Assembly (NCBI GenBank): GCA_011048855.1
Contig: DSCZ01000322.1
Location: 1 to 13,800 of the forward strand
DNA length: 13,800 bases
Direction: 5' to 3'
Source of the DNA: Desulfobacteraceae bacterium
Lineage (GTDB): Bacteria > Desulfobacterota > DSM-4660 > Desulfatiglandales > Desulfatiglandaceae
Shown here: piece after piece, positions 1 through 9,625 of the stretch
Position numbering within the stretch: position 1 is the stretch's first letter
Layout of the letters: every line of letters begins with the position of its first letter
Translations under genes and position numbers: made by a program
The notes under the pieces: model-generated
What the model was told of the DNA's origin: nothing
What the model saw: the letters and a program-made list of their open reading frames with translations, nothing else
Databases searched by the model: none

Positions 1-2
1 CT

Positions 3-77
3 TATACGGTTTTCGGGCGGTTCGGCGGTCCCAGAGGCCGCTGCATGGTTGAAGTTGGGTATAGAAAAAGATTTTGA
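3..77 (+). CDS. C-terminal end of an upstream gene, possibly a PilX-like minor pilin (partial)
   Basis: An open frame enters from the left edge and stops with TGA at 75-77, giving about 24 residues. They end in GRCMVEVGYRKRF, a glycine/arginine-rich strand followed by an aromatic-basic tail. This is how many PilX/PilV-type pilus assembly proteins end, and such genes commonly sit just before pilY1. A second frame is also open from base 1 to a TAA at 112-114, one base before the ATG at 116, so which frame is the real gene end cannot be settled from this fragment. I favour the first because of its C-terminal look and the pilus context. It is only a weak identification. Confidence 0.35.
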   Translation, partial: YTVFGRFGGPRGRCMVEVGYRKRF

Positions 78-115
78 ATTTCCGCTTTTCACCATAAATG
101 TCTTGGGCGAATAAA

Positions 116-2269
116 ATGAAAATTCAACCCGGTGGATTGATGACAGGCTCGACGCTTTGTCCATTGGTGGTAATTGCAGGCGTTATATTTCAAATTCTTA
201 TGTGGTCTTTTTCGATTGATGGCGCGATGGCTCAGGACGCGGCCCCGGCACAAGGCTTGTGCCTGGATATTTCCGATGCCCCGCTCGACAGCCAACTACA
301 GGCGGCACCGACGGAGGGGATGGCCCGAGTGGGTTCGGGCGCATCCGCGTCTATAAACGGCGAAGAACTTCACGCCGGCGCCGCGATGTACCAGGCCCAG
401 TATTCCACTGACGGGTGGACCGGCGATGTGAAAGCTTATGTAATCGACGATGCGAGCGCCGGTTTATTGAGGGATACGCCGCTATGGAGTGCTGCGGGGC
501 TGCTCGATGCCCTAAACTGGGACACAGGTCGTTTGATTGCCACATACGACGGAGTCAAAGGAGTGCCGTTTCGTTTTTCGGAACTCACAGACGAGCAGAA
601 ATCCACCCTGGACCCGGACAGGGCTGGAGATGATACAATCGCTGTAGAACGGCTCGAATACCTTCGGGGAAATAAAGCAAAAGAGATTTCAAATGACGGG
701 TATTTTCGAAACAGGTCTTCAGTGCTGGGAGACATCGTCCATTCTTCCCCCACCTATCATGGCGGTGTTATTTATGTGGGCGCCAACGACGGGCTGATGC
801 ATGCGCTGGATGCCGCCGACGGTAAAGAACTGTTTGCGTATTTACCTGGTCTGATTTTTCACAACCTACGGGAGTTGACCTCTCCATCATATGAGCATCT
901 GTATTTTGTCGATTTGACACCGGCCGTGAGAGATATCGGAAGCGGCATCTTTCTTGTGGGAGGTCTCGGCAGGGGCGGCAGGGGTTATTACTGCCTGGAT
1001 GTTTCCGATCCATTTTCGGTTTATTCTGAGTCAGTGCTTGCAGAGAAGGTCATATGGGAATTTCCTAGTTTATCCTCTACGAAAAAGGATGGGCGGGATA
1101 TCGGATATACTTACAGCGTTCCATCTATAGTAGATTCAAAAGAAGGATGGATCGTTGTTTTTGGGAACGGGTACAGCAGCCCCAACGAAAATGCCGTGCT
1201 TTTTGTCCTGGATTTGACCAGCGGGACATGCATCGCCCGGATCGACACCGGCGTCGGAGTATGTAACGGGCTGTCCACTCCGATTGTTGTGGATACCAAC
1301 GACGACGGCAAAGCTGATTACGTCTATGCCGGAGATCTCAAGGGAAACCTCTGGAAGTTCGATCTAACGGCTTCCGATGCGTCGAAATGGGACGTGGCAT
1401 ACAGGGACGGAAGCAGCCCCAAACCTTTGTTTCAGGCGAAGGATGAAAAAGGGAATCCTCAACCTGTTACAACGCGCCCGGACGTTATGTGCCATTGTTC
1501 GAAGTCAATGCCCGGCTACATCATCGTTTTCGCTACTGGAAAGTACCTCGGAAACACAGATTTCAGCGATTTTTCCACCCAGACTATTTACGGAATCTGG
1601 GATTACGGGGACGACGAAGACGATTCTGAATGTCTGGGCTCATTCGAAAGGTCCGCTTCACAGAAGCTTTCCAACCAGCCGGAAACGGTCGCTTTACTTG
1701 AACAGGTGGAAATTTATTATGAAATGACAGGGGGGCGTTATCTTCGGGTTCTCTCCGATTATGAACCCCTCTGGAAAACCGAAAAGGACGAGGACATGGG
1801 GGGGGAACCAAATCCTTCTTCTTCGGTGCCGAATCATGTGGGTTGGTTTTTCGACCTTCCTCTTCCCGGGGAAAGAGTCGTGAGGGATGTCATGATCAGG
1901 GACGGCAAGGCCTTCGTGGTCAGCAATGTTCCGAAAAGTTCTCCTTGCTCTGCAGACGGAGATTCCGTCGTTCACGAAATAAATGCGTGCACAGGCGGGA
2001 GGATGACGGTCACGCAGTTCGACATCACAGGAGACGGTGTGATCGACGCGGATGATATGGTCGATATTCCAGATCCTGACAACCCCGGAGGAATCATCAA
2101 TGTTGTTCCTGCCGGCGTCGCGTTTCCGTCGATGCTGTATGCTCCCAGTATACTCCGGATGCCGGATTCGACCGAGATGAACTATTTCAGCTCCGTCACC
2201 GGCAGCAATGTCACTATCAGGGTAACCGGTGAGAGAAGAGGAATCTACTACTGGCGGCATCTGGATTGA
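116..2269 (+). CDS. pilY1: Short PilY1/PilC-type type IV pilus tip-associated protein
   Basis: Predicted exported protein of 717 aa belonging to the PilY1/PilC family, which caps or primes type IV pili and affects adhesion, twitching and surface sensing. A signal peptide is visible: a lysine near the start, a hydrophobic stretch at about residues 14-34, and a likely cut after AMA at residue 39. The mature protein begins almost at once with the family's YSTDGWTGDVKAYVID region. It then runs into the beta-propeller: LGDIVHSSP near 204, GANDGLMHALD at 222, and a calcium-loop-like DTNDDGKAD at 393. A second EF-hand/dockerin-like loop, DITGDGVIDADD, lies at 636, and the end resembles the usual family C-terminus. 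The roughly 400-residue N-terminal part of typical PilY1 is missing. Start is uncertain: ATG 98 directly follows an in-frame stop, ATG 116 gives the best signal peptide, and ATG 140 has a GGTGG upstream. Family call is secure. Confidence 0.88.
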   Translation: MKIQPGGLMTGSTLCPLVVIAGVIFQILMWSFSIDGAMAQDAAPAQGLCLDISDAPLDSQLQAAPTEGMARVGSGASASINGEELHAGAAMYQAQYSTDGWTGDVKAYVIDDASAGLLRDTPLWSAAGLLDALNWDTGRLIATYDGVKGVPFRFSELTDEQKSTLDPDRAGDDTIAVERLEYLRGNKAKEISNDGYFRNRSSVLGDIVHSSPTYHGGVIYVGANDGLMHALDAADGKELFAYLPGLIFHNLRELTSPSYEHLYFVDLTPAVRDIGSGIFLVGGLGRGGRGYYCLDVSDPFSVYSESVLAEKVIWEFPSLSSTKKDGRDIGYTYSVPSIVDSKEGWIVVFGNGYSSPNENAVLFVLDLTSGTCIARIDTGVGVCNGLSTPIVVDTNDDGKADYVYAGDLKGNLWKFDLTASDASKWDVAYRDGSSPKPLFQAKDEKGNPQPVTTRPDVMCHCSKSMPGYIIVFATGKYLGNTDFSDFSTQTIYGIWDYGDDEDDSECLGSFERSASQKLSNQPETVALLEQVEIYYEMTGGRYLRVLSDYEPLWKTEKDEDMGGEPNPSSSVPNHVGWFFDLPLPGERVVRDVMIRDGKAFVVSNVPKSSPCSADGDSVVHEINACTGGRMTVTQFDITGDGVIDADDMVDIPDPDNPGGIINVVPAGVAFPSMLYAPSILRMPDSTEMNYFSSVTGSNVTIRVTGERRGIYYWRHLD

Positions 2270-2512
2270 AGCCTGGATTTTCTAACTTTCCATTAAGAAA
2301 TTTTGATGTCCGTGGTGATGTCCTAAAGTGGTCGACTCCATATGGATAATGGAGTAATATAAAAAATCAAATTATAGACCATGACGGTTCATCGGCCGAT
2401 CAACGTCACCCGGGTAAGTCTGCAGCTGGAATCGGGCCGGGAACAGGAACCGCCGATATTATCAACCAGCTTCCATCAGGTATTTCCGGACGGAAACCAA
2501 CCAGGTTCATGC
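2270..2512. other. Intergenic region between pilY1 and recN
   Basis: About 240 bases without a convincing gene if recN starts at 2513. The left half is AT-rich and contains the candidate promoter and inverted repeat at 2332-2360. No GC-rich hairpin with a T-run follows pilY1, so no intrinsic terminator is evident for it. The frame of recN stays open back to an ATG at 2381 across the right half, but the extra 44 residues do not look like RecN. Confidence 0.5.
2332..2360 (+). promoter_or_regulatory. Candidate promoter with embedded inverted repeat upstream of recN
   Basis: TCGACT at 2332-2337 and TAATAT at 2355-2360 are 17 bases apart and match the sigma-70 -35 and -10 consensus at 4 and 5 of 6 positions. 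The spacer is occupied by a perfect inverted repeat, ACTCCAT (2335-2341) and ATGGAGT (2349-2355), with a 7-base centre. The arms touch both hexamers, the geometry expected of a repressor operator. recN is an SOS gene in many bacteria, so a damage-regulated repressor is an attractive reading, but the repeat does not match the enterobacterial, Bacillus or Geobacter LexA boxes I know. Inference from sequence only. Confidence 0.4.
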
Positions 2513-4168
2513 ATGCTGGATGAACTCCACATAAGCGATTTTGCGATCATCACCGATTTGAAGCTTTCCTTGAAGCCGGGCTTGAACACTTTAACCGGTG
2601 AGACAGGGGCCGGAAAATCGATCATCATCAATGCCATGAATTTATTGCTCGGCGGAAGGGCCTCATCCGACCTGATACGCACGGGTTGCAAGGAGGCCCG
2701 GGTCGGGGCTCTGTTTTCAATTTCGGAACAGGGTGCTGTGGCTGCGGTTCTCGAAGAAATGGGTTGTACAGGTGACGGTGAGTTGCTGATTCAAAGGACA
2801 ATCAATCGTGAGGGCCGTAACAAAGTCTTTATAAACGGATCCATTGCAACGCTTTCAATGCTTTCGAAAATCGGCGGTATGCTGATCAATATTTCAGGCC
2901 AGCATGAAAACCAGGTGTTGCTTCGTCCGGACAACCATCTTTTTCTTCTGGATGAATTCGGCAGGCTTTCGGATCGTCGTGAAATGGTGAAGGAGATGTA
3001 CGAAAGCGCCGCTGCGGTGGAAGCCGAGATGAACGAGCTGAAGACATTGATCAAGGAGGGGGAAGTCGGTCGGGATCTGGCGATGTTCCAGATACGCGAG
3101 ATCGATGCGGCCAACCTCCAGCCCGACGAGGACGAACAGTTGGCTGAGGAGCGCAGGCGGCTTCAGCATGCAGAAGAGCTGCTGGCTGCATTGGCTGAGG
3201 CTTACGATCTTCTCTATGAAAGCGACGGTTCGGTGGTTTCCAGGCTTTCTCAAAGTTCGAGGAAGGTGGCCAGGGCATCGGAAATCGACGGCCGACTGAC
3301 CCGGCTGCATGAAAGCCTTGAGGAGTTCCAGGCCGGGATTGAAGACATTGCTTTTGCGTTGAGGGATGCTCGAAGGAAGGTGGAAAACGACCCGGGACGC
3401 CTGGCTGAGGTCGAAGAACGAATTGCTGTTTTAAACGAAATGAAGCGCAAATACGGAGGTTCGATCGCTTCGGTTCTTTCCTCCCGTGAACAGACCGCGG
3501 CACGTCTGTTCGACGCAGAAGAACTGCAGCGTCGTTTGAAAGCGGCGCAGGAAAGGCTGGAAACCCTTGCTGAAAGTATGCGGAAAGAAGCGGCGGCTCT
3601 TTCGACTGCAAGGCGCGAGTCGGCTGCCCGTCTGGAAGCTTTGGTTGAAAGGGAGCTTGCCCAGCTTCACATGGAAAACACCCGTTTTCGTGTTTCAGTG
3701 CAGGTTCATGGTGAGCGCATTGGGCCCGACGGCATGGAGCGGGTGGAATTTTTTATTTCGACAAACGTCGGAGAAGAAATGAAACCGCTTGCAAAGATCG
3801 CTTCCGGAGGTGAATTGTCCCGCCTGATGCTGTCGCTCAAAAAGATTCTTGCGGGCACCGCATCGGTGGAGACGTTGATTTTCGACGAGGTGGATTCGGG
3901 TATAAGCGGTGCAACGGCCGAGGTTGTCGGGGAAAAGCTGAGGGGCCTGGCGGCGTACCATCAAATTCTTTGCATCACGCATCTGCCACAGATAGCAAGC
4001 CAGGCGGAGACGCACTTCCTGGTCAAAAAAGCGGTCGCAGGTGGGCGCACACGAACTGCAATCACCGAACTGGACAGAAATGAGCGGGTGACGGAAATAG
4101 CACGCATGCTTGCCGGCAGAGAAATCACCGAGGGTGCTGTCACGCGGGCACGTGAAATGCTTTCATGA
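2513..4168 (+). CDS. recN: DNA repair protein RecN (SMC-like ATPase)
   Basis: RecN is a cytoplasmic SMC/ABC-type ATPase that gathers at DNA double-strand breaks and supports RecA-dependent repair. All hallmarks are present: the N-terminus MLDELHISDFAIITDL, Walker A GETGAGKS at residues 29-36, a long helical coiled-coil middle (about 150-370), ABC signature ASGGELS at 430-436, Walker B LIFDEVDSG with D458/E459, and H490 in the switch loop ITHLPQIA. From ATG 2513 the protein is 551 aa, the normal RecN size, and begins exactly where family members begin. An in-frame ATG at 2381 would add 44 unrelated residues and has no ribosome site, so it is disfavoured, although the site before 2513 (an AGG) is also weak. 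It is convergent with the lipoprotein gene downstream. Confidence 0.97.
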   Translation: MLDELHISDFAIITDLKLSLKPGLNTLTGETGAGKSIIINAMNLLLGGRASSDLIRTGCKEARVGALFSISEQGAVAAVLEEMGCTGDGELLIQRTINREGRNKVFINGSIATLSMLSKIGGMLINISGQHENQVLLRPDNHLFLLDEFGRLSDRREMVKEMYESAAAVEAEMNELKTLIKEGEVGRDLAMFQIREIDAANLQPDEDEQLAEERRRLQHAEELLAALAEAYDLLYESDGSVVSRLSQSSRKVARASEIDGRLTRLHESLEEFQAGIEDIAFALRDARRKVENDPGRLAEVEERIAVLNEMKRKYGGSIASVLSSREQTAARLFDAEELQRRLKAAQERLETLAESMRKEAAALSTARRESAARLEALVERELAQLHMENTRFRVSVQVHGERIGPDGMERVEFFISTNVGEEMKPLAKIASGGELSRLMLSLKKILAGTASVETLIFDEVDSGISGATAEVVGEKLRGLAAYHQILCITHLPQIASQAETHFLVKKAVAGGRTRTAITELDRNERVTEIARMLAGREITEGAVTRAREMLS

Positions 4169-4205
4169 TTCTCTTCCGGTTTGTCGGACACTCCCGGTAC
4201 CAGAT

Positions 4206-4242
4206 CAAAAAGCCCCGGCCGGGCCGTTGTTTTTCAGGGCTT
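4206..4242 (-). terminator. Rho-independent terminator of the minus-strand gene set
   Basis: Read on the minus strand, AAGCCC (4242-4237) pairs with GGGCTT (4215-4210), and a further CCGG-rich self-complementary segment lies between. The hairpin is followed at once by a run of five T (4210-4206). The left arm overlaps the last codons and stop of the lipoprotein gene. The plus-strand reading has the same stem but no T-run after it, so the signal is mainly for minus-strand transcripts. It sits between two convergent genes. Confidence 0.7.
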
Positions 4243-5166
4243 GTAGCGAATGGAGAGTCCCGGCTCGAAGATCAGCCCTTCCTCCGGCTCGGCAATCGAT
4301 GTCTGAGGCCCCGGCAAGGTGACCATTAGTTTTCCGAGCACGGCTCCCGGGACGGTCAATGTTCTGCCTTCCATGGTTTCGATCCGTGTCCCTTCGTTCA
4401 GTACTTCGAAGCGGCTGCCTTTTTTCACCCCTATATCTGTGCCCGCATTTATGACAGCTCTATTCTCCTCAAATGATAATATCCTGCCTTTCCACCTGTG
4501 ACGGTCCATTTCTTCGACCAGTTCATTGATCTGCCGCGGAACAATATCGGAGATTATGCGGCCGGCGAATCTGTCAAGAAGTTCGCGGTCGGTACTCATT
4601 TCCGCGTCAATCAATTTGATGGTTTCCTCTTCTATTGAGGCGGTGCTGAACAGTATCGTTCCGCTGGCTACATCGAGAGCGGTAATCCGCACCGGGATAG
4701 AGAATAAGATGGACTGTGATTTGAACGGCCAGATGCCCGTGGTCCTGGGAGTGCTCTCAACAGGGCTCAATACCATGGTGACAATTGTGCTGATACCTTT
4801 CTCATCACAGTAGTCCAGAATCTCCACGGGTGCCGCTATCCGTAGGTCGAGTCCTCGGCCCGCTCCGGTCCAATCTACGCCCTGAGGGGGATGCTGGATT
4901 ATGAAACGGGAATTTTTTTCGAAAGAATTTCTCATCACCTCTGCAATACCAGCAGCGGTTTTCGGGCTGTAGCCCGCTTGGTCGACCGGATCGAAGACCA
5001 TGATCCTCTTTTTTAAATGGGCCGTGCGCGGTTTCATCTTTGTGATCAGAGAGGCGGGGGATAATTTTTCCCCGGCCGATTTGATCATTCCACAGCCTGA
5101 AAACACCCCGCTGCAGGAGACGATAAAAAGCAACAGAACAAATTTTGAATAGCGAATAAAATACAT
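4234..5166 (-). CDS. Predicted lipoprotein with FlgT/CsgG-like features
   Basis: A 310-aa protein with a hydrophobic signal segment (residues 8-24) and a lipobox FSGC ending at Cys25, so it should be lipid-anchored after signal peptidase II cleavage; IVSC ending at Cys18 is a second, less likely site. From residue 52 the sequence KKRIMVFDPVD begins an alternating alpha/beta region of the kind found in CsgG/FlgT-type N-terminal domains. The last 86 residues (from W225) start WKGRILSFEENRAVIN and continue DIGVKKGSRFEV, the pattern of the small beta-barrel at the C-terminus of FlgT-like outer-membrane proteins. No flagellar gene is nearby, so a flagellar role is not supported. A ribosome site GAGG lies 6 bases before ATG. 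It follows acyP by 24 bases and is the last gene before the terminator. Function unknown. Confidence 0.72.
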   Translation of the reverse strand: MYFIRYSKFVLLLFIVSCSGVFSGCGMIKSAGEKLSPASLITKMKPRTAHLKKRIMVFDPVDQAGYSPKTAAGIAEVMRNSFEKNSRFIIQHPPQGVDWTGAGRGLDLRIAAPVEILDYCDEKGISTIVTMVLSPVESTPRTTGIWPFKSQSILFSIPVRITALDVASGTILFSTASIEEETIKLIDAEMSTDRELLDRFAGRIISDIVPRQINELVEEMDRHRWKGRILSFEENRAVINAGTDIGVKKGSRFEVLNEGTRIETMEGRTLTVPGAVLGKLMVTLPGPQTSIAEPEEGLIFEPGLSIRYKP

Positions 5167-5190
5167 ATGCAGCCTCGTCGATAATTGATA

Positions 5191-5469
5191 TCAGAAAATG
5201 ATATCGAAAGAGCAGAATTTTCCTGTCCAGGGTTCTTCCCGTTCATGTACCCCGGTGACGTTGGCTCCGGGCGGGCCCTGACGACACCATTTGGCTACCC
5301 GATGAACCGCATCGGCGTCTCCTTCCAGGAGCGTTTCCACTTTCCCGTCAGCCCGGTTTTTCACCCATCCGAAAACTCCGGCGGAAACAGCCTGGCGCCG
5401 GGTGGAATCCCTGAACCAAACACCCTGAACTCGGCCTTCGATAATCAAATTCAACCGCTTTTTTTCCAT
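5191..5469 (-). CDS. acyP: Acylphosphatase
   Basis: Small cytosolic enzyme (92 aa, the normal size) that hydrolyses carboxyl-phosphate bonds such as in acetyl phosphate or carbamoyl phosphate. The family signature GRVQGVWFRDSTRRQA is at residues 12-27, with catalytic Arg20. The second signature GWVKNRADGKVE at 34-45 carries the catalytic Asn38. The C-terminal F-S-F-D-I strand is also typical. The ATG lies one base after the ligA stop, and its strong ribosome site (GGGGAG, 6 bases upstream) is inside the end of ligA, so the two genes are clearly co-transcribed. Acetyl phosphate can phosphorylate receiver domains, so a link to the signalling genes upstream is possible but speculative. Confidence 0.95.
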   Translation of the reverse strand: MEKKRLNLIIEGRVQGVWFRDSTRRQAVSAGVFGWVKNRADGKVETLLEGDADAVHRVAKWCRQGPPGANVTGVHEREEPWTGKFCSFDIIF

Positions 5470-5470
5470 A

Positions 5471-8279
<2,809 letters not shown>

Positions 8280-8462
8280 CGCGTCTTGTCCGGTTCCGGC
8301 ATTGTTTAAAATCAGAGGCGCTCCCGGTTTCAGTTTTTTTGTGGCTTCAGTTTTTGGCCATAAAAGGAAGCTGTCATGCCCGGCGTGGCATTTCAAACTG
8401 AAACAGGTGAAAGGCAAGCCGGAACACTACGTTGCACGATAGCATTTTTTTGATGGGAGCCG
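8280..8462. other. Intergenic region with repeats upstream of the nucleoside-phosphorylase-like gene
   Basis: This 183-base stretch separates the signalling genes from the ligA group. It holds a 10-base inverted repeat (GTTTCAGTTT 8327-8336 and AAACTGAAAC 8395-8404), a second direct copy of TTCAGTTTTT at 8346-8355, and a 5-base-pair hairpin ATGCC/GGCAT at 8376-8391. No clear terminator after the receiver gene and no convincing sigma-70 promoter were found. A weak TAG/CTA-flanked stem just after the receiver stop lacks a proper T-run. Confidence 0.45.
8327..8404. repeat. Inverted and direct copies of a TTCAGTTT motif
   Basis: GTTTCAGTTT (8327-8336) and its exact complement AAACTGAAAC (8395-8404) are separated by 58 bases. 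A further direct copy, TTCAGTTTTT, is at 8346-8355, 17 bases after the first. In the minus-strand RNA the 5' copy could pair with either of the other two, giving alternative stems just upstream of the ATG at 8279. They could equally be protein-binding sites. Confidence 0.5.
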
Positions 8463-8891
8463 CTACCAACTTTTACGAATGAGGATTTTTCGGATTTCTT
8501 CTTCCACTTTACGTTCGACCAGAATCATTTTCCGTGCCCGTGCCTTTTCGATTTTAGCAGCCAGCGTTTCCAGGTCAGCCGGCTTCTCTACGAAATCCAT
8601 CGCACCGAGGCGCATGGCTTCCACACCTTTTTCGATGGTTCCATGACCTGTGAGCAGGATAACCTGGAGTTCCGGCCGGTTTTTTTTGATTCGCTTCAAG
8701 GCCTCCAGTCCGTCCATTTCAGGCATCATCAGGTCGAGTATGATAACGTCGAAACTCTCTTTTTTCAGGACATCAAGCGCCGCGAGTGCGGAGGAGGAGG
8801 TTTTAACCTCCATGCCTCGGATTTTCATGCGTTCTCCGAGTATGTCCAGGAATTCTTCTTCATCATCAACCAGAAGGACCTTTGCACTCAT
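8463..8891 (-). CDS. Stand-alone response regulator receiver (second in the block)
   Basis: A 142-aa CheY-like receiver with no output domain. The acidic pocket is D9/D10, the phospho-accepting aspartate is D53 (IILDLMMPEMDG), and the switch residues are T81 in LLTGHGT and K103 in VEKPAD. The TGHG and EKP pattern is that of NtrC-type receivers, but the AAA+ and DNA-binding parts are absent. After the receiver a basic helical tail of about 20 residues ends in ILIRKSW. The ribosome site AAAGGAGT (8897-8904) is strong. It is the last gene of the signalling block and could be a terminal phosphate acceptor acting by protein contact. Confidence 0.93.
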   Translation of the reverse strand: MSAKVLLVDDEEEFLDILGERMKIRGMEVKTSSSALAALDVLKKESFDVIILDLMMPEMDGLEALKRIKKNRPELQVILLTGHGTIEKGVEAMRLGAMDFVEKPADLETLAAKIEKARARKMILVERKVEEEIRKILIRKSW

Positions 8892-8896
8892 TTTTG

Positions 8897-8904
8897 ACTC
8901 CTTT
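8897..8904 (-). promoter_or_regulatory. Ribosome binding site of the second stand-alone receiver
   Basis: AAAGGAGT on the minus strand, ending 5 bases before the ATG at 8891; close to a perfect Shine-Dalgarno sequence, which fixes the start. Confidence 0.8.
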
Positions 8905-8941
8905 GATATGAGAAAATATCGTTTTTGAGCTGAAAATCAGC
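8905..8941 (-). repeat. Two small hairpins between the kinase-like and receiver genes
   Basis: GCTGA-TTT-TCAGC (8941-8929) spans the stop codon of the kinase-like gene, and GATAT...ATATC (8920-8905) ends next to the receiver ribosome site. Each has a 5-base-pair stem and neither is followed by a proper T-run on the minus strand, so they are not good terminators. They may tune processing or translation within the transcript, or be chance. Confidence 0.3.
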
Positions 8942-9608
8942 CATCTTCGACAAGGTTGTTGTGAAAGGACAGGTTTATTCCGGGCTGCGTTGTGTCCATT
9001 TCGAGCGAGCATCCCAGCAGGGCCAGCAGGACGTTCAAGTTTTTTCCCTCCACTTCGGTTATGAAATCAGGATTGGTGGCGGCGCATCCGTGGAATTGTA
9101 TCGAAATCGGACCACCTGCACGACCGAACGCCACCTGCAGCTTTTTTCCCGGTTCAGCCCACCGGGAGCAGCAATCGATCAGGTGCCAGAATAGATACAG
9201 CATGAAAATCGGAGAGGTCATCACGCTGGGCCGGTCCTGAGAAGAAACAATCTCCAGAGTTATGTTTCGTGCTGCAAGCAGGCGGGCAGAGACTGCAGCG
9301 ATCAATTCCAGATATTCCCGAATGTCTACGGATTTGATTTCCATGTCTACCGAATGAGCGAACTTGTTCATGTTTCGAATGATTTGATCGGTTCTTTTAA
9401 CCTGGCGCCCGATTGAAGCTGAAAGGGTTTTGACTCGTTCGATATCCAGGTTGCGCCCCTTTTCCGTCAACCGTGCAAGATCCTCCAGCAACCCGGCGTT
9501 TTCATTGACTATACTCAAAGAATTCTTGAGTTCGTGGGAAATTGAAGCAGAGATGTGTCCGAAAAATTTGAGTACACCCCAGCCGGCTGTTTGTGGGAAA
9601 TCAACCAT
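8937..9608 (-). CDS. Histidine-kinase-like phosphotransferase with degenerate ATPase domain (ChpT/Spo0B-like)
   Basis: A 223-aa soluble protein with an intact dimerisation/phospho-acceptor helix, H25 in SISHELKNSLSIVNENAG. This closely resembles the matching part of the upstream kinase, GVAHEINNPLAIINEKAG. The following 100 residues lie where the ATPase domain belongs, but its key elements are gone: the N-box position reads HLIDCC (142-147) instead of NLINNA, the G1 box reads HGCAA (173-177) instead of DDGCG, and no F box, ATP lid or G2 glycine loop is present. The layout is that of ChpT or Spo0B, dimeric phosphotransferases in relays. No membrane segment or sensor domain. ATG 9608 is chosen for its GGGG ribosome site and 17-base gap; a TTG at 9629 would overlap the upstream gene. 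It is flanked by receivers on both sides. Confidence 0.75.
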   Translation of the reverse strand: MVDFPQTAGWGVLKFFGHISASISHELKNSLSIVNENAGLLEDLARLTEKGRNLDIERVKTLSASIGRQVKRTDQIIRNMNKFAHSVDMEIKSVDIREYLELIAAVSARLLAARNITLEIVSSQDRPSVMTSPIFMLYLFWHLIDCCSRWAEPGKKLQVAFGRAGGPISIQFHGCAATNPDFITEVEGKNLNVLLALLGCSLEMDTTQPGINLSFHNNLVEDG

Positions 9609-9625
9609 GGCATCCCCTTTTGAAA

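Noticed and set aside
1..114. Second open frame at the left edge ending in TAA one base before ATG 116
   Set aside because: It could be the end of the upstream gene by spacing, but its residues show no pilin-like pattern, and the alternative frame ends more like a PilX protein. Not resolved, so only the favoured one is listed.
1694..2260. 188-codon open frame on the minus strand inside pilY1
   Set aside because: It is antisense to a recognisable PilY1 propeller, and its product is rich in Arg, His and Pro with no domain pattern. It is a shadow of the real gene.
2332..2360. Known LexA box upstream of recN
   Set aside because: No CTGT-N8-ACAG, GAAC-N4-GTTC or Geobacter-type box is present. 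The inverted repeat is reported only as an unknown candidate operator.
3051..3611. 186-codon open frame on the minus strand inside recN
   Set aside because: It opposes the RecN coiled coil and has a low-complexity, basic and proline-rich product, typical of an antisense shadow.
8280..8417. Extension of the nucleoside-phosphorylase-like gene to a TTG at 8417
   Set aside because: The added 46 residues do not look like the family, no good ribosome site precedes the TTG, and the stretch contains repeats typical of non-coding DNA.
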